Origin: Fibrobacter sp. UBA1313
Lineage (GTDB): Bacteria; Fibrobacterota; Fibrobacteria; Fibrobacterales; Fibrobacteraceae
Length of the DNA: 12,894 nucleotides
Assembly (NCBI GenBank): GCA_002307115.1
Contig: DBTP01000107.1
Span: forward strand, 1 to 12,894
Reading direction: 5' to 3'
The notes beneath the pieces are model-generated. The model saw only the letters and a program-made list of their open reading frames with translations, was not told where the DNA came from and did not search any database. Positions 1 to 7,333 of this stretch are shown here, piece after piece. The first letter of the stretch is position 1; each line of letters begins with the position of its first letter. The position numbers and the translations under genes are program-made.

Positions 1-78
1 ATCCAAAAAGCAAAAAAGTAGCTGACTATCCGAATTGAATCTCTAAAAGGAGATTTGGGCCTCATTGGAGTCGTATTC

Positions 79-105
79 ATGAGTCCCAAAATAGCTATCT
101 TGTAG
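79..105 (+). CDS. Possible 8-codon leader peptide
   Basis: A short reading frame, ATG to TAG (MSPKIAIL), ends two bases before the ATG of the membrane protein at 108. A GGAG at 67-70 lies eight bases before its ATG, whereas the ATG at 108 has no visible Shine-Dalgarno site of its own. This arrangement would suit translational coupling, with ribosomes that stop at 103-105 restarting at 108. It is too short for any homology argument and could be chance. Confidence 0.2.
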   Translation: MSPKIAIL

Positions 106-107
106 CC

Positions 108-323
108 ATGGTAATGATTCTACTTTTGATAATCGCAAGCATTGCAGGCACCTTGGTCAGCGTATTTTATCTACGCAAAAACTTGATTCGTATTTCTGAG
201 AAAAACATTCTCGAACCCAAGGCATACAAGCGGGTATTGAACTACCCCCTCACGGTGATCTGGTATGGTTACTTGATAGTTTTCTTTGTCGGGTTGTCAG
301 TAAATAACCTGATTTTTACCTGA
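108..323 (+). CDS. Small two-helix membrane protein, unknown function
   Basis: This 71-residue protein is not recognised as a member of any family. It has two hydrophobic stretches, roughly residues 2-22 and 48-69, joined by a polar, basic loop (residues about 23-46, rich in Lys, Arg and Glu). That predicts a helical hairpin in the inner membrane. The frame is open back to position 39 with no other ATG, and the first ATG at 108 lacks a Shine-Dalgarno site; a second ATG lies at 114. The next gene is 125 bp downstream on the same strand, with a strong hairpin in between, so co-transcription with the protease operon is possible but not shown. Small size and absence of known motifs leave some chance that it is not a real gene, although the two clean hydrophobic segments argue for one. 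Confidence 0.5.
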   Translation: MVMILLLIIASIAGTLVSVFYLRKNLIRISEKNILEPKAYKRVLNYPLTVIWYGYLIVFFVGLSVNNLIFT

Positions 324-339
324 GAAACGAGAGCAGAGG

Positions 340-371
340 CCCCAAGTTGTCAGAGACAACTTCGTAAGGGG
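340..371 (+). promoter_or_regulatory. Strong hairpin in the leader of the protease operon
   Basis: AAGTTGTC (344-351) and GACAACTT (355-362) form a perfect 8-bp stem around a three-base AGA loop. CCCC at 340-343 can pair with GGGG at 368-371 across a five-base bulge (363-367), giving 12 pairs in total. No T-run follows on either strand, so it does not look like an intrinsic terminator. Lying about 80 bases before the inhibitor start codon, it could be a protein-binding operator or a structured mRNA leader. Confidence 0.4.
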
Positions 372-448
372 AAGTACTTATTACTTGCGTGGAGAGGGAA
401 ACGTTATCGGAAAGCGTTTGATTTGTTTTCTTCGATGAGAGGACATTT

Positions 449-757
449 ATGATCGTGACAGTTCAGGTGGATGGCGGATTTGCATTTTTCCCCAAGTTGA
501 ATGCCGCAAAGACTGTGGATACAGAGACGCTCCCTACAGAAGAGAAAAAACGCATTGAAACTCTAGTGAAAGAGGCTCGTGTCTGGGACATTTCAGAAGT
601 TTTGAGCGAGCCTCCCCGGCACCCGGCAGATGTCCAAACTTTTGTGGTGACGGTGCGCGATGGCGACCGAGTTCACCAAGTCCGTGCGGCAGAGCCTGTA
701 ACAGATGCAGCACTTGCTTCCCTGTTGGATTTTCTTTTGAAAAGGAGCGATGAATGA
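449..757 (+). CDS. Emfourin-like inhibitor of protealysin-type M4 protease
   Basis: This 102-residue protein resembles emfourin, the small cytoplasmic proteinaceous inhibitor of protealysin-like M4 metalloproteases. The family pattern is visible: a beta-strand start with a GGF motif (residues 9-11), a VDTETLP segment (about 23-29) followed by an acidic helix, a central strand TFVVTVRDGDRVHQV (about 64-78), and a C-terminal LLDFL helix. There is no signal peptide or membrane segment, so it should act in the cytoplasm, where its target also stays. The start is supported by GAGAGGA about six bases upstream of the ATG. Its stop codon overlaps the start of the M4 protease gene, which strongly supports the pairing. 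Inhibitor-before-protease order would make the inhibitor first, as in a toxin-antitoxin style arrangement. The family assignment rests on sequence pattern memory plus context, not on a search. Confidence 0.8.
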   Translation: MIVTVQVDGGFAFFPKLNAAKTVDTETLPTEEKKRIETLVKEARVWDISEVLSEPPRHPADVQTFVVTVRDGDRVHQVRAAEPVTDAALASLLDFLLKRSDE

Positions 758-1815
758 TGTTAAAAAAAGTTCATTCCCTGTGTGGAATTATTCCCCCCTA
801 TATGTTGGAATCTATTTCCAAAGCGGAACTCGCGAATACAGAAGGCCGTGCGGCGGCGCGGCGCACTTTGGCGCTCACGACAGTGCTTCAGACAAAGCGG
901 CGCATGGATGGAGCTCGAATTTCAAGAGTGATGGCCGTCAAAGACGGTTCCATCCCTCATAAGAACCGGCGCATTTACACCTGTAATAACTCGGAAAGTT
1001 ATCCGGGAACATTGGTGCGTTCCGAAGAAAGTGACCCCAACGGGGATACAGCGATAGATGAATGCTACGAGGGCTTTGGTGCTACTTTTGATTTTTACAA
1101 AAAAATTCTCGGACGTAATTCCTTGGACAATACAGGCATGGATCTCATCGGGAGCGTCCATTACGGAAAATCCTATAACAATGCATTCTGGAACGGTTCC
1201 CAGATGATTTTTGGCGATGGAGATGGCATTTATTTTAGCCGCTTCACCCAGGCTCTAGAAGTCATTGGTCATGAACTTGCGCACGGCGTGACAAGTTATA
1301 CCGCCGGTCTGGAATATCAGGGGCAATCGGGGGCATTGAACGAGTCTATGTCTGACGTGTTTGGCTCCATGGTCAAGCAGCATCACTTACGGCAAAAGGC
1401 GACGGATGCCGATTGGCTTATCGGCAAAGGCATTTTTACGAATCAGGTGCAGGGCGTGGCCTTCCGTTCTATGAAAGCTCCGGGAACCGCTTATAATGAT
1501 CCCCACCTCGGCAAAGACCCGCAGCCCGCTCACATGAAGGAATTTATTCATACCACCGAAGATAACGGCGGGGTGCATAAAAACTGCAGCATTCCGAATC
1601 GCGCTTTTTATTTATTGGCCACGGCACTCGGGGGTTATTCTTGGGAAAAGGCGGGGCGCATCTGGTACGCAGTGCTTCGGCAACCGGAATTAGTAAAGAA
1701 CGCAGACTTTGTTCTTTTTGCAAAACTGACTTGTGAAATGGCTTTGAAAATGTATGGCGAAACGGTGCGCGATGCAGCCCTCGCCGCCTGGAAAGCCGTA
1801 GGCGTAATCAATTAA
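754..1815 (+). CDS. Protealysin-like M4 (thermolysin family) metalloprotease
   Basis: This is a 353-residue zinc metalloprotease. The zinc site HELAH is at residues 173-177, with catalytic Glu174. The third zinc ligand Glu197 lies in GALNESMSDVFG, and the transition-state His275 is in NGGVH. The short propeptide carries the IPPYML motif (13-18) next to Cys10. This is typical of protealysin-like enzymes, which have a propeptide of about 50 residues and no signal peptide, unlike the long secreted thermolysin precursors. Conserved pairs such as HYGKSYNNAFW and FGDGDG (about 136-158) match the family, and nothing essential is missing. Two ATGs lie in tandem at 754 and 757; AAAGGAG at 741-747 suits either. 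The start overlaps the inhibitor stop (ATGA), so translation is probably coupled. Family members act on intracellular or host proteins; the substrate here is unknown. Confidence 0.93.
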   Translation: MMLKKVHSLCGIIPPYMLESISKAELANTEGRAAARRTLALTTVLQTKRRMDGARISRVMAVKDGSIPHKNRRIYTCNNSESYPGTLVRSEESDPNGDTAIDECYEGFGATFDFYKKILGRNSLDNTGMDLIGSVHYGKSYNNAFWNGSQMIFGDGDGIYFSRFTQALEVIGHELAHGVTSYTAGLEYQGQSGALNESMSDVFGSMVKQHHLRQKATDADWLIGKGIFTNQVQGVAFRSMKAPGTAYNDPHLGKDPQPAHMKEFIHTTEDNGGVHKNCSIPNRAFYLLATALGGYSWEKAGRIWYAVLRQPELVKNADFVLFAKLTCEMALKMYGETVRDAALAAWKAVGVIN

Positions 1816-1890
1816 AAGGTTAAAGCTTATTTAGACTCCGTGCGCAACCATTTTTAATCAATCTATGGGGCCCCTCTAAAAAGTTCTATT

Positions 1891-1923
1891 AAAAAGACAA
1901 AGGGAAGTTTTCCTCGCTTTTTT
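1891..1923. terminator. Weak bidirectional terminator-like hairpin
   Basis: AAAAAG (1891-1896) can pair with CTTTTT (1917-1922). Inside it, GGAA (1903-1906) pairs with TTCC (1910-1913) around a three-base loop. The T-run at 1918-1923 would serve plus-strand transcripts leaving the protease gene, and the A-run at 1891-1895 would serve minus-strand transcripts leaving the surface-protein remnant. The stem is AT-rich and interrupted, so the call is tentative. Confidence 0.35.
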
Positions 1924-1938
1924 AGTTGTCCCCAAAGT

Positions 1939-2071
1939 AAGTCCTATGTTTTTTGGATATTAAAGTTGAGGTAGAGAAGGGCAACCCGAAACGATTGAAG
2001 AGCATAAAGCTCGTGGCTAACAGTGGTGCCCTTCTCTATTTTGCCAGTGACTCCAAACAGCAAGTCCTATG
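1939..2071. repeat. 12-bp inverted repeat flanked by a 10-bp direct repeat
   Basis: TAGAGAAGGGCA (1972-1983) and TGCCCTTCTCTA (2027-2038) are perfect inverted copies separated by 43 bases. Within that loop, GAGC (2000-2003) and GCTC (2009-2012) form a small inner hairpin around ATAAA. Outside, the direct repeat AAGTCCTATG occurs at 1939-1948 and 2062-2071, exactly 23 bases from each arm. This fills most of the 294-bp gap between the protease and the surface-protein remnant, and no reading frame explains it. It could be a small non-autonomous mobile element, a recombination site, or a folded RNA. Nothing identifies which. Confidence 0.5.
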
Positions 2072-2109
2072 AGTAGAACTTGCTTCGCACGAAACATACA
2101 ACCGATTTT

Positions 2110-2634
2110 TTAGCGATCGAGGTTAGACGAGAGCGTCCAAGTCCGCGATCCCAAACGGAGCACATAACTGCCCGCTTTGAGATTCACCGCGTAGACCCCA
2201 TCACGATTTACCCGAAGGCTCTGCACATGCTCACCCCTGAGACTGAATATTTCGAGGTTGCCTCGCAATCCCGTTAAGGATAAGCCGCCCTGCACTGGGC
2301 GCACGGAGATATTTTGTGCCCCGAGAACCAAAATGGAAGTCGTCGTCTCAATTGTCAATGTGCCGTTGACAAAATCAATGTCATAGTTTGTTGATGAAGC
2401 GCTCGGAGTGATCGTGTAATCTCCGGCTGTGGTGCCAGGATCACGCGTCGCTGTGAGATCCTTGAGGTCAGAAGCCTCATCTCCATTCACAAAACCATCG
2501 AAAGTAAATTGGTAGATCGGATCTGAATTGCCTTCAGAAATAGTATCATTCTGAACACTGATCGTGAGTGGCACTTTCCATATCGTGTGTCTGGGGGCTG
2601 GAATATAGGTGCTTTTGATTTTATGGAATATCAA
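2110..2634 (-). pseudogene. 3' remnant of a secreted surface protein (MBG domain, T9SS-like tail)
   Basis: The 174 residues comprise one MBG/YDG-type beta repeat (about 22-97: opening LTISV, then FDGFVNGDEAS, TTAGDYTITPS and closing FVNGTLTIE). A C-terminal sorting-domain-like end follows (about 108-168, with LEIFSLRGEHV, GVYAVNLKAGSYVLRLG). Proteins of this design are normally large, begin with a signal peptide, and are exported and cell-surface attached by type IX secretion. Here the only usable start is a TTG at 2634, an in-frame TGA lies just upstream at 2644-2646, and no signal peptide or further repeats precede the domain. The fragment is therefore probably the orphaned tail of a much larger gene cut by deletion or by insertion of the neighbouring glycan cassette. 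It ends at a natural stop codon. Expression is doubtful. Confidence 0.65.
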
Positions 2635-2792
2635 AATTTTAATTCAGATTCCAAGGTTTATCTTTGAAATTTGTTATTTAAACGGGCCTGAATAAGGTAT
2701 GTTTGAAACGAGGAGTCTATTTTAAAATAAGAATGGTCTCTTTCCAGTGAGTGTCAAACGAAGTTTCTAGGTATTTTATTGATTAGTTTTAT

Positions 2793-3920
2793 ATGAAGAT
2801 AGGCATCCTTTCCTTTTTTGATTCCAATGATAATTATGGTCAGCTGCTACAATGTTATGCGCTGCAGCAGGTGCTTATTGGGCGGGGGCATGAACCGTGT
2901 CATTTGCGTTATCAGGGCGGATTTGAGGCGTATCCGTTGTGGTGGAATTTTTTGAGAAAAGTTTATTTTCTGATTTTTCATCCTGTTCGGACATATCGGC
3001 AGGCGTTCAAAAACCATCAGAGATTGTGCCCACAACGACGATTTGATGAATTCCGGGAAAAGCATCTCCTGTTGTCTTCAGAGGTGTATCATTCCTATCG
3101 TGAACTTCAGTGTAAACAGGATCGTTCTCTGTCTATGTTCATTTGTGGAAGTGATCAGGTCTGGGTTAATCTGAACAGGCACAGTCGTGCTTCACTGGTT
3201 TATTTGCTGAGTTTCATTGATTCTGGAAGGCGGCGGATTGCTTATGCGGCGAGTTTTGGCTTGCCTGTGAATGACGAAAATAAAGATTTTGTTGTGAGAC
3301 AGCTTAAACAATTTGATCATATTGGAATACGGGAAAAGGGAGGAAAAAATTTTTGTGATTCTTGTGGCATCCATTCTTCTCTTGTATGCGATCCCACGCT
3401 ACTGGTTTCAAAGAATGTTTATGACGGATTGATCTCAGAGGCGCAAGTTTTAGGGAAGCACGCCCCTTTTGCTTTTTGTTACAGGATGGGCGCGAAAACG
3501 GATTTCCCAGAAGAGCGGATGTCCCTGTTTTGCAGGGAGAATCATTTATCTCTGCATATGGTGTTGTCTCAGCCGGATAAAGACGTAAGCCATAGTGGAG
3601 AAGAGTTGACTATTCCGGATTGGCTGAAAGCATATCAGGATGCCGGATATATTTTTACAAATTCCTATCATGGAACCATTTTTGCCATTTTGATGCATAA
3701 GAATTTTATGGTGTTTCCGCTAAGAGGAGTCATGGCCCCGATGAATGATCGACTTTACACGCTTTTGGAAATACTGGACCTGAAAGAGAGGCTATATGAT
3801 TCTGAAAAGCAAAATTTTGATGCCATTGTTTCCAACTCTATTGACTGGGAAAAAGTGGATCGGGAATTGGAAGAGTATAGAACTAGTTCCATGAATTATT
3901 TGATATCCTGTGGATTGTAA
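2793..3920 (+). CDS. Polysaccharide pyruvyl transferase family protein
   Basis: This 375-residue protein belongs to the polysaccharide pyruvyl transferase family. Members usually move a pyruvyl group from phosphoenolpyruvate onto a sugar of a surface polysaccharide, although some have other roles. Family signatures visible are the N-terminal GILSFFDSNDNYGQLLQ with the ALQ helix (about 4-25), GSDQVW (119-124), IAYAASFG (149-156), CDPTLLV (199-205), and TNSYHGTIFAI (289-299), the conserved SYHG nucleotide/acceptor-site motif. The length is normal, with no signal peptide or membrane helix, so it should be cytoplasmic. No clear Shine-Dalgarno site precedes the ATG; the upstream 158 bases are AT-rich and hold no other gene. 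The stop codon abuts the start of the broken flippase gene, so the two once formed an operon. The sugar target cannot be told. Confidence 0.85.
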   Translation: MKIGILSFFDSNDNYGQLLQCYALQQVLIGRGHEPCHLRYQGGFEAYPLWWNFLRKVYFLIFHPVRTYRQAFKNHQRLCPQRRFDEFREKHLLLSSEVYHSYRELQCKQDRSLSMFICGSDQVWVNLNRHSRASLVYLLSFIDSGRRRIAYAASFGLPVNDENKDFVVRQLKQFDHIGIREKGGKNFCDSCGIHSSLVCDPTLLVSKNVYDGLISEAQVLGKHAPFAFCYRMGAKTDFPEERMSLFCRENHLSLHMVLSQPDKDVSHSGEELTIPDWLKAYQDAGYIFTNSYHGTIFAILMHKNFMVFPLRGVMAPMNDRLYTLLEILDLKERLYDSEKQNFDAIVSNSIDWEKVDRELEEYRTSSMNYLISCGL

Positions 3921-4135
3921 ATGAATCAAATCAAAGCAGGTGCAATTCTTTCCGATGTGATTCTTACCCTGAATACATTAGTGGGACTTCTTTATACGCC
4001 TTATATGCTATACGGTGCTGGGGCGTTCTGAATCCGGCCTGTACCCTTTTGTTGCTTCTGTCATAAGCCTATTTGGCTCTTCTGAATTTGAGTTTTGGTA
4101 ATTCGATTATTCGTGATACAGCGAAGTCCCTATAA
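3921..4135 (+). pseudogene. wzx: Frameshifted, truncated Wzx-type polysaccharide flippase
   Basis: The start (3921) directly follows the pyruvyltransferase stop and reads MNQIKAGAILSDVILTLNTL, the usual beginning of a Wzx/MATE-like O-unit flippase, continuing GLLYTPYMLYG. Homology then jumps to the +1 frame near 4018 (LGRSESGLYPFVASVISL). It jumps again near 4082, in the third frame, to LNLSFGNSIIRDTAK, matching the conserved LDLGFGNAIIRYTAK-type segment. Frame 1 stops at 4029-4031, and the last matching frame stops at 4133-4135. Only about 70 of the roughly 450-500 residues expected remain; the rest is lost where the minus-strand glycosyltransferase gene begins its 3' end at 4146. It cannot make a working flippase. 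The match is by recognition of the family's N-terminus, and it is consistent in three successive frames. Confidence 0.8.
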
Positions 4136-4145
4136 AAAATTGTTT

Positions 4146-5198
4146 TTAATAGCGCCACATTCCAGCCTTTTTTTGGATAATCCATTTTAACCAAATTAAA
4201 CGGAAGCTCCAAATAATTTGATGTCGGCATAAAATGATTCCAATTTTTTTTGACAAAGAAAAATATTGAGGCAGATAGGACTTGCAAAATATATTGCTGT
4301 GGGGTGATTGTAGAAATAAAGATATTTCTTTTAAAATTTGTTTTAGTGGTTTAGGGTTGTCTGGATGTAGAAATTCCTGAGGAAGTACATATTCCAGAAC
4401 AAGAGCGATTGCTCTTGTTGAGAGCAATAATTCATATTTTTCGTTTATCTTATTTTTATACAGAATTTGTGATAAATGATTTATCAATGAATCCGTATCT
4501 TTGTGAAACTTTGGATGATATCTATTTGTTGTTTGGTTTTCGTTTTGTTGCCTATAGTGATAAAAACATTTATTGAGGTACGAAATATTAGTGGCTTTCA
4601 ACAGGCATTCTAGATTGAATAAATTGTCTTCTCCAAGTAGGATTTTTGGATTGTATAGGATGGAATTTTGCAGAATAAATTCTCTTTTATAGACTTTAGA
4701 CCATGTTGAAATGATAATTCCATCATTAAAATTACGGGGCAGTATACATATTTCAATAAGGCGTTCTTTTTGTGCTTTTGTAAAGAGGGGAATGTTGCTA
4801 GGCCAGATGTGATAGCATTTGGTCCATCTTGCTTCTTGAATGGCGGAAAAAATGAGAATGTCGCTATTGTTTTTTGTTGCGTATTCAAAAACTTTTTCAC
4901 ATAGCTCTGGTTCACACCAATCATCTGCATCCACAAAAGTAACAAATTGACCACTTGCAGCTTGCAGTCCTCTATTACGAGCTGTAGAAACCCCTTGATT
5001 TTTTTGATGGATCACTTGGATGCGTCTGTCTTTTTTCGCATAATCATCGCAGATGTGTGGACAGTCATCAGGGGAGCCGTCATCGACTAAAATTATTTCG
5101 ATAGCATCTAAAGTCTGGTTTCTGACGCTTTCGATGCATGTTCGGAAATCGGCTTCTTTTATTTTATAAACAGGAATAATGATGGTAATAAGAATCAT
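4146..5198 (-). CDS. GT2 family glycosyltransferase (tandem copy 1)
   Basis: This is a 350-residue GT-A fold transferase. The nucleotide-sugar site is visible as IIIPVYK (6-12), LVDDGSPD (37-44) and FVDADDW (88-94), the DxD-type metal site. STARNRGL (71-78) is the conserved helix before it. The N-terminal ~100 residues are the catalytic core; the C-terminal half is AT-rich and variable and should set acceptor choice. No membrane helices are evident. It is the last gene of the minus-strand block: its start lies 16 bases after the neighbouring GT2 stop at 5215, without a strong Shine-Dalgarno site. Its core is close to that neighbour (same EIILVDDGSPD and CxxxCD patterns), so they probably arose by duplication. 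It adds one sugar to a surface glycan repeat on the cytoplasmic face. The specific sugar is not predictable. Confidence 0.88.
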   Translation of the reverse strand: MILITIIIPVYKIKEADFRTCIESVRNQTLDAIEIILVDDGSPDDCPHICDDYAKKDRRIQVIHQKNQGVSTARNRGLQAASGQFVTFVDADDWCEPELCEKVFEYATKNNSDILIFSAIQEARWTKCYHIWPSNIPLFTKAQKERLIEICILPRNFNDGIIISTWSKVYKREFILQNSILYNPKILLGEDNLFNLECLLKATNISYLNKCFYHYRQQNENQTTNRYHPKFHKDTDSLINHLSQILYKNKINEKYELLLSTRAIALVLEYVLPQEFLHPDNPKPLKQILKEISLFLQSPHSNIFCKSYLPQYFSLSKKIGIILCRHQIIWSFRLIWLKWIIQKKAGMWRY

Positions 5199-5214
5199 AA
5201 TGAAAAAGTTTGGG

Positions 5215-6225
5215 CTAAATTCTTTTCCTATCGTTATAATAAAGGGGAGAATATTTTCTGTAAAGCGAATAAAACCATGGGAACTGTCCTAGAACTTTGA
5301 ATATTAGTTTCCAAAATTTGCTTATGGTTTTAAGTTGATTCAGATTTTGTGTGTATTGACGATATTGATTCAATAATGAATTTGCTAGTTTTTTGTCTTT
5401 TAGTATATGCTGGCTTCCCCAATAACAGAACATAAGTTGCATAAGGAGGGGGGGGATGAATGCGTTGGCAAGATCAACCCGTTGTTTATCAGTAAAGTAG
5501 GTAATCGCTTCCTGGTAGGCTTGTGGCGCGTCTAAATTTTTATATGTGAAAAGAGACCCTATTATGCTGTCGGTTCTTATAACATAATAGTAAATGGCTT
5601 CTGTGGTATACGCAATTGTATTGGCGTGAAATAATAATTTATATGTAGTCGATGAATCTTCATAGTTTTTCCCTTCAGGGCAACGAACGTCGCTGAACAG
5701 GGTTGTTTTATACAATTTATTACCAAGACTTATATTCTGGATGGCTTCGGAGGTGTCTAGCGCCGTAAACCGATAAATACTTTGTTCCGAAGAGATACAT
5801 TCTTCGTGAATGGGAATATTATTTTTGGAGATAGTATCGTTGAATGTAATTGTCTGAAATTTTCCAATGGCTATTCCAGCGTCATATTTCATGCTAAGTT
5901 GAAAGAGTGCCTGAATATTTTTTGAGTTAATAAAGTCATCTCCGTCCACAAAACAAATGTACTCACCTTGTGTGATATCCAACCCCGTGTTTCTGGCACA
6001 GGCAAGTCCGCCATTATTTTTGTGAATAACTTTAATTCGCTTGTCCTTTTGTGCGTATTCATCGCAAATTTGGGGACATTTATCCGGTGATCCATCATCG
6101 ACAAGGATTATTTCCAGATTTGTGTAGGTTTGAGTGCAAATACTTTCAATGCACGTTCGAAGGTAAGACTCCACTTTGTATATGGGGACAATGACGCTTA
6201 TTAGGGGTTTTGTTGAATCTGCCAT
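5215..6225 (-). CDS. GT2 family glycosyltransferase (tandem copy 2)
   Basis: This is a 336-residue GT-A fold transferase with ISVIVPIYK near the start, LVDDGSPD around residues 41-48, LACARNTGL, and the metal-binding FVDGDDF around 92-98. I place the start at the ATG at 6225. The upstream GT4 stop (6227-6229) then lies one base before it, and AAAAGAGAT precedes it as a modest Shine-Dalgarno site. A longer start at 6252 would add nine residues inside the GT4 gene and before the conserved first strand. Length and architecture are normal for capsule or O-antigen transferases of the 'IIVPVYKVE' type. The C-terminal region is rich in aromatic residues and has no clear transmembrane helix. The gene is AT-rich like its neighbours, which suggests the cassette was acquired together. 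Confidence 0.88.
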   Translation of the reverse strand: MADSTKPLISVIVPIYKVESYLRTCIESICTQTYTNLEIILVDDGSPDKCPQICDEYAQKDKRIKVIHKNNGGLACARNTGLDITQGEYICFVDGDDFINSKNIQALFQLSMKYDAGIAIGKFQTITFNDTISKNNIPIHEECISSEQSIYRFTALDTSEAIQNISLGNKLYKTTLFSDVRCPEGKNYEDSSTTYKLLFHANTIAYTTEAIYYYVIRTDSIIGSLFTYKNLDAPQAYQEAITYFTDKQRVDLANAFIPPLLMQLMFCYWGSQHILKDKKLANSLLNQYRQYTQNLNQLKTISKFWKLIFKVLGQFPWFYSLYRKYSPLYYNDRKRI

Positions 6226-6226
6226 A

Positions 6227-7333
6227 CTATCTCTTTTGTGAAAAATAAACATTTTTCAGAATGGGATAGGTCTCATCAATATTGTAGGACTTCAGTATAG
6301 TTTGATTAATCGGTTCTCCTCGCTTGATCTGCCGCATCGACATTATTTGTTCTGCCCAGTCTTGGGGAGACCTCTGTGTGTTCATAAATGTGCAGTTTTC
6401 AGACAGCTTCGCTTTTTTGTCAATAATGACAGAGGCGATGCAGGGCAATCCAGAAATTTGGGCTTCAATCAGAACAACGGGTAACCCTTCCCAAAGAGAT
6501 GGCAAACAAAAGACATCCATCGCATGATAAAAGGGCGCAGTGTCCTGCTGAATCCCCAAAAACAAAACCGAATCTAGAAGATTCAGGTCTTTGATTTTGT
6601 TTTGTATTTTAGGAAGTAGAGGGCCATTTCCCAAAAGCATGAGAAAGGATTCAGGAATCCTTGTGTGGATTTCTGCAAAAATATCAATAAGAAAAATGTG
6701 ATTTTTTTGAGGATAGAAACGTCCAATGTGTCCTATGCAAAATTTATGTTCAACACCTAATTCCTTTCTGATTTTATCTCTTGAGGGTTGGTTGAAATAG
6801 AATTTTTCGGCTTTTATAGCGTTAGGAAGAATGATGACTTCTCCTTGTTTGAATGAGGTTTCTCCCCAGGCACTTTTTGCGGCATCAATTCCACAGGCCA
6901 TGTAATGAGTTGCTGTTATTTTATTTAAAATGCGGAGAATACCACAGCTCATCTTGAGTAATGTGTTTTCGGATTGATATACTTGGTGATGATGACTGAC
7001 ACGTATTTTAATTCCGCAGATTAATGCTAAAAAGCAGGGAATGAAATTGAGATACCAATCTAAATGGCAATGGACGACATCATAAGAGTTTTTTTTTAAT
7101 ATTTGATAAATTTGTCTTATGTGGCTGAACGGATGTTCTTTTTTTGGGACGATTTCGTGTAGTTGGAAGCCCAAATTTTCAAAGCGTTCCCTGATGGCTG
7201 GGGTTGCAGGATATTGGTAGATAATATCAAAATCAACCTGATCTTTTATTTTGGACGCATAGTTAAGTATTACTTGTTCAACCCCACCACCATTGATCGC
7301 GCAGACAATATGGCATACCCTTATTTTACTCAT
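6227..7333 (-). CDS. GT4 family glycosyltransferase
   Basis: This 368-residue GT-B fold transferase has the acceptor-side glycine motif NGGGVEQV (14-21), HCHLDWY (88-94), and the donor-domain start IGHIGRFYPQKNH (200-212). It also has LLGNGP (233-238) and the EX7E donor motif EGLPVVLIE (282-290). It resembles capsular and exopolysaccharide transferases of the EpsF type. The enzyme is cytoplasmic or peripheral to the membrane and retains donor-sugar configuration as a GT4 member. Its ATG at 7333 overlaps the stop of the ACP gene by four bases (ATGA), so translation is coupled, and its stop is one base before the next GT2 start. The shared operon implies that its sugar belongs to the same glycan as the two GT2 enzymes. 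Its substrate is unknown. Confidence 0.9.
   Translation of the reverse strand: MSKIRVCHIVCAINGGGVEQVILNYASKIKDQVDFDIIYQYPATPAIRERFENLGFQLHEIVPKKEHPFSHIRQIYQILKKNSYDVVHCHLDWYLNFIPCFLALICGIKIRVSHHHQVYQSENTLLKMSCGILRILNKITATHYMACGIDAAKSAWGETSFKQGEVIILPNAIKAEKFYFNQPSRDKIRKELGVEHKFCIGHIGRFYPQKNHIFLIDIFAEIHTRIPESFLMLLGNGPLLPKIQNKIKDLNLLDSVLFLGIQQDTAPFYHAMDVFCLPSLWEGLPVVLIEAQISGLPCIASVIIDKKAKLSENCTFMNTQRSPQDWAEQIMSMRQIKRGEPINQTILKSYNIDETYPILKNVYFSQKR

Noticed and set aside
22..105. A plus-strand frame reading ESLKGDLGLIGV, which resembles the LKGDMSLVGP motif of sugar-phosphate transferases
   Set aside because: The frame is only 27 codons, closed by a stop at 19-21, and lacks the RPE that follows the real motif. 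The likeness is probably chance.
1867..1874. GGGGCCCC palindrome
   Set aside because: It is an isolated 8-base palindrome without extended stem, loop or T-run, so nothing supports a role.
1972..2038. Rho-independent terminator for the surface-protein remnant
   Set aside because: The 43-base loop is far too long and no U-run follows the right arm on the minus strand.
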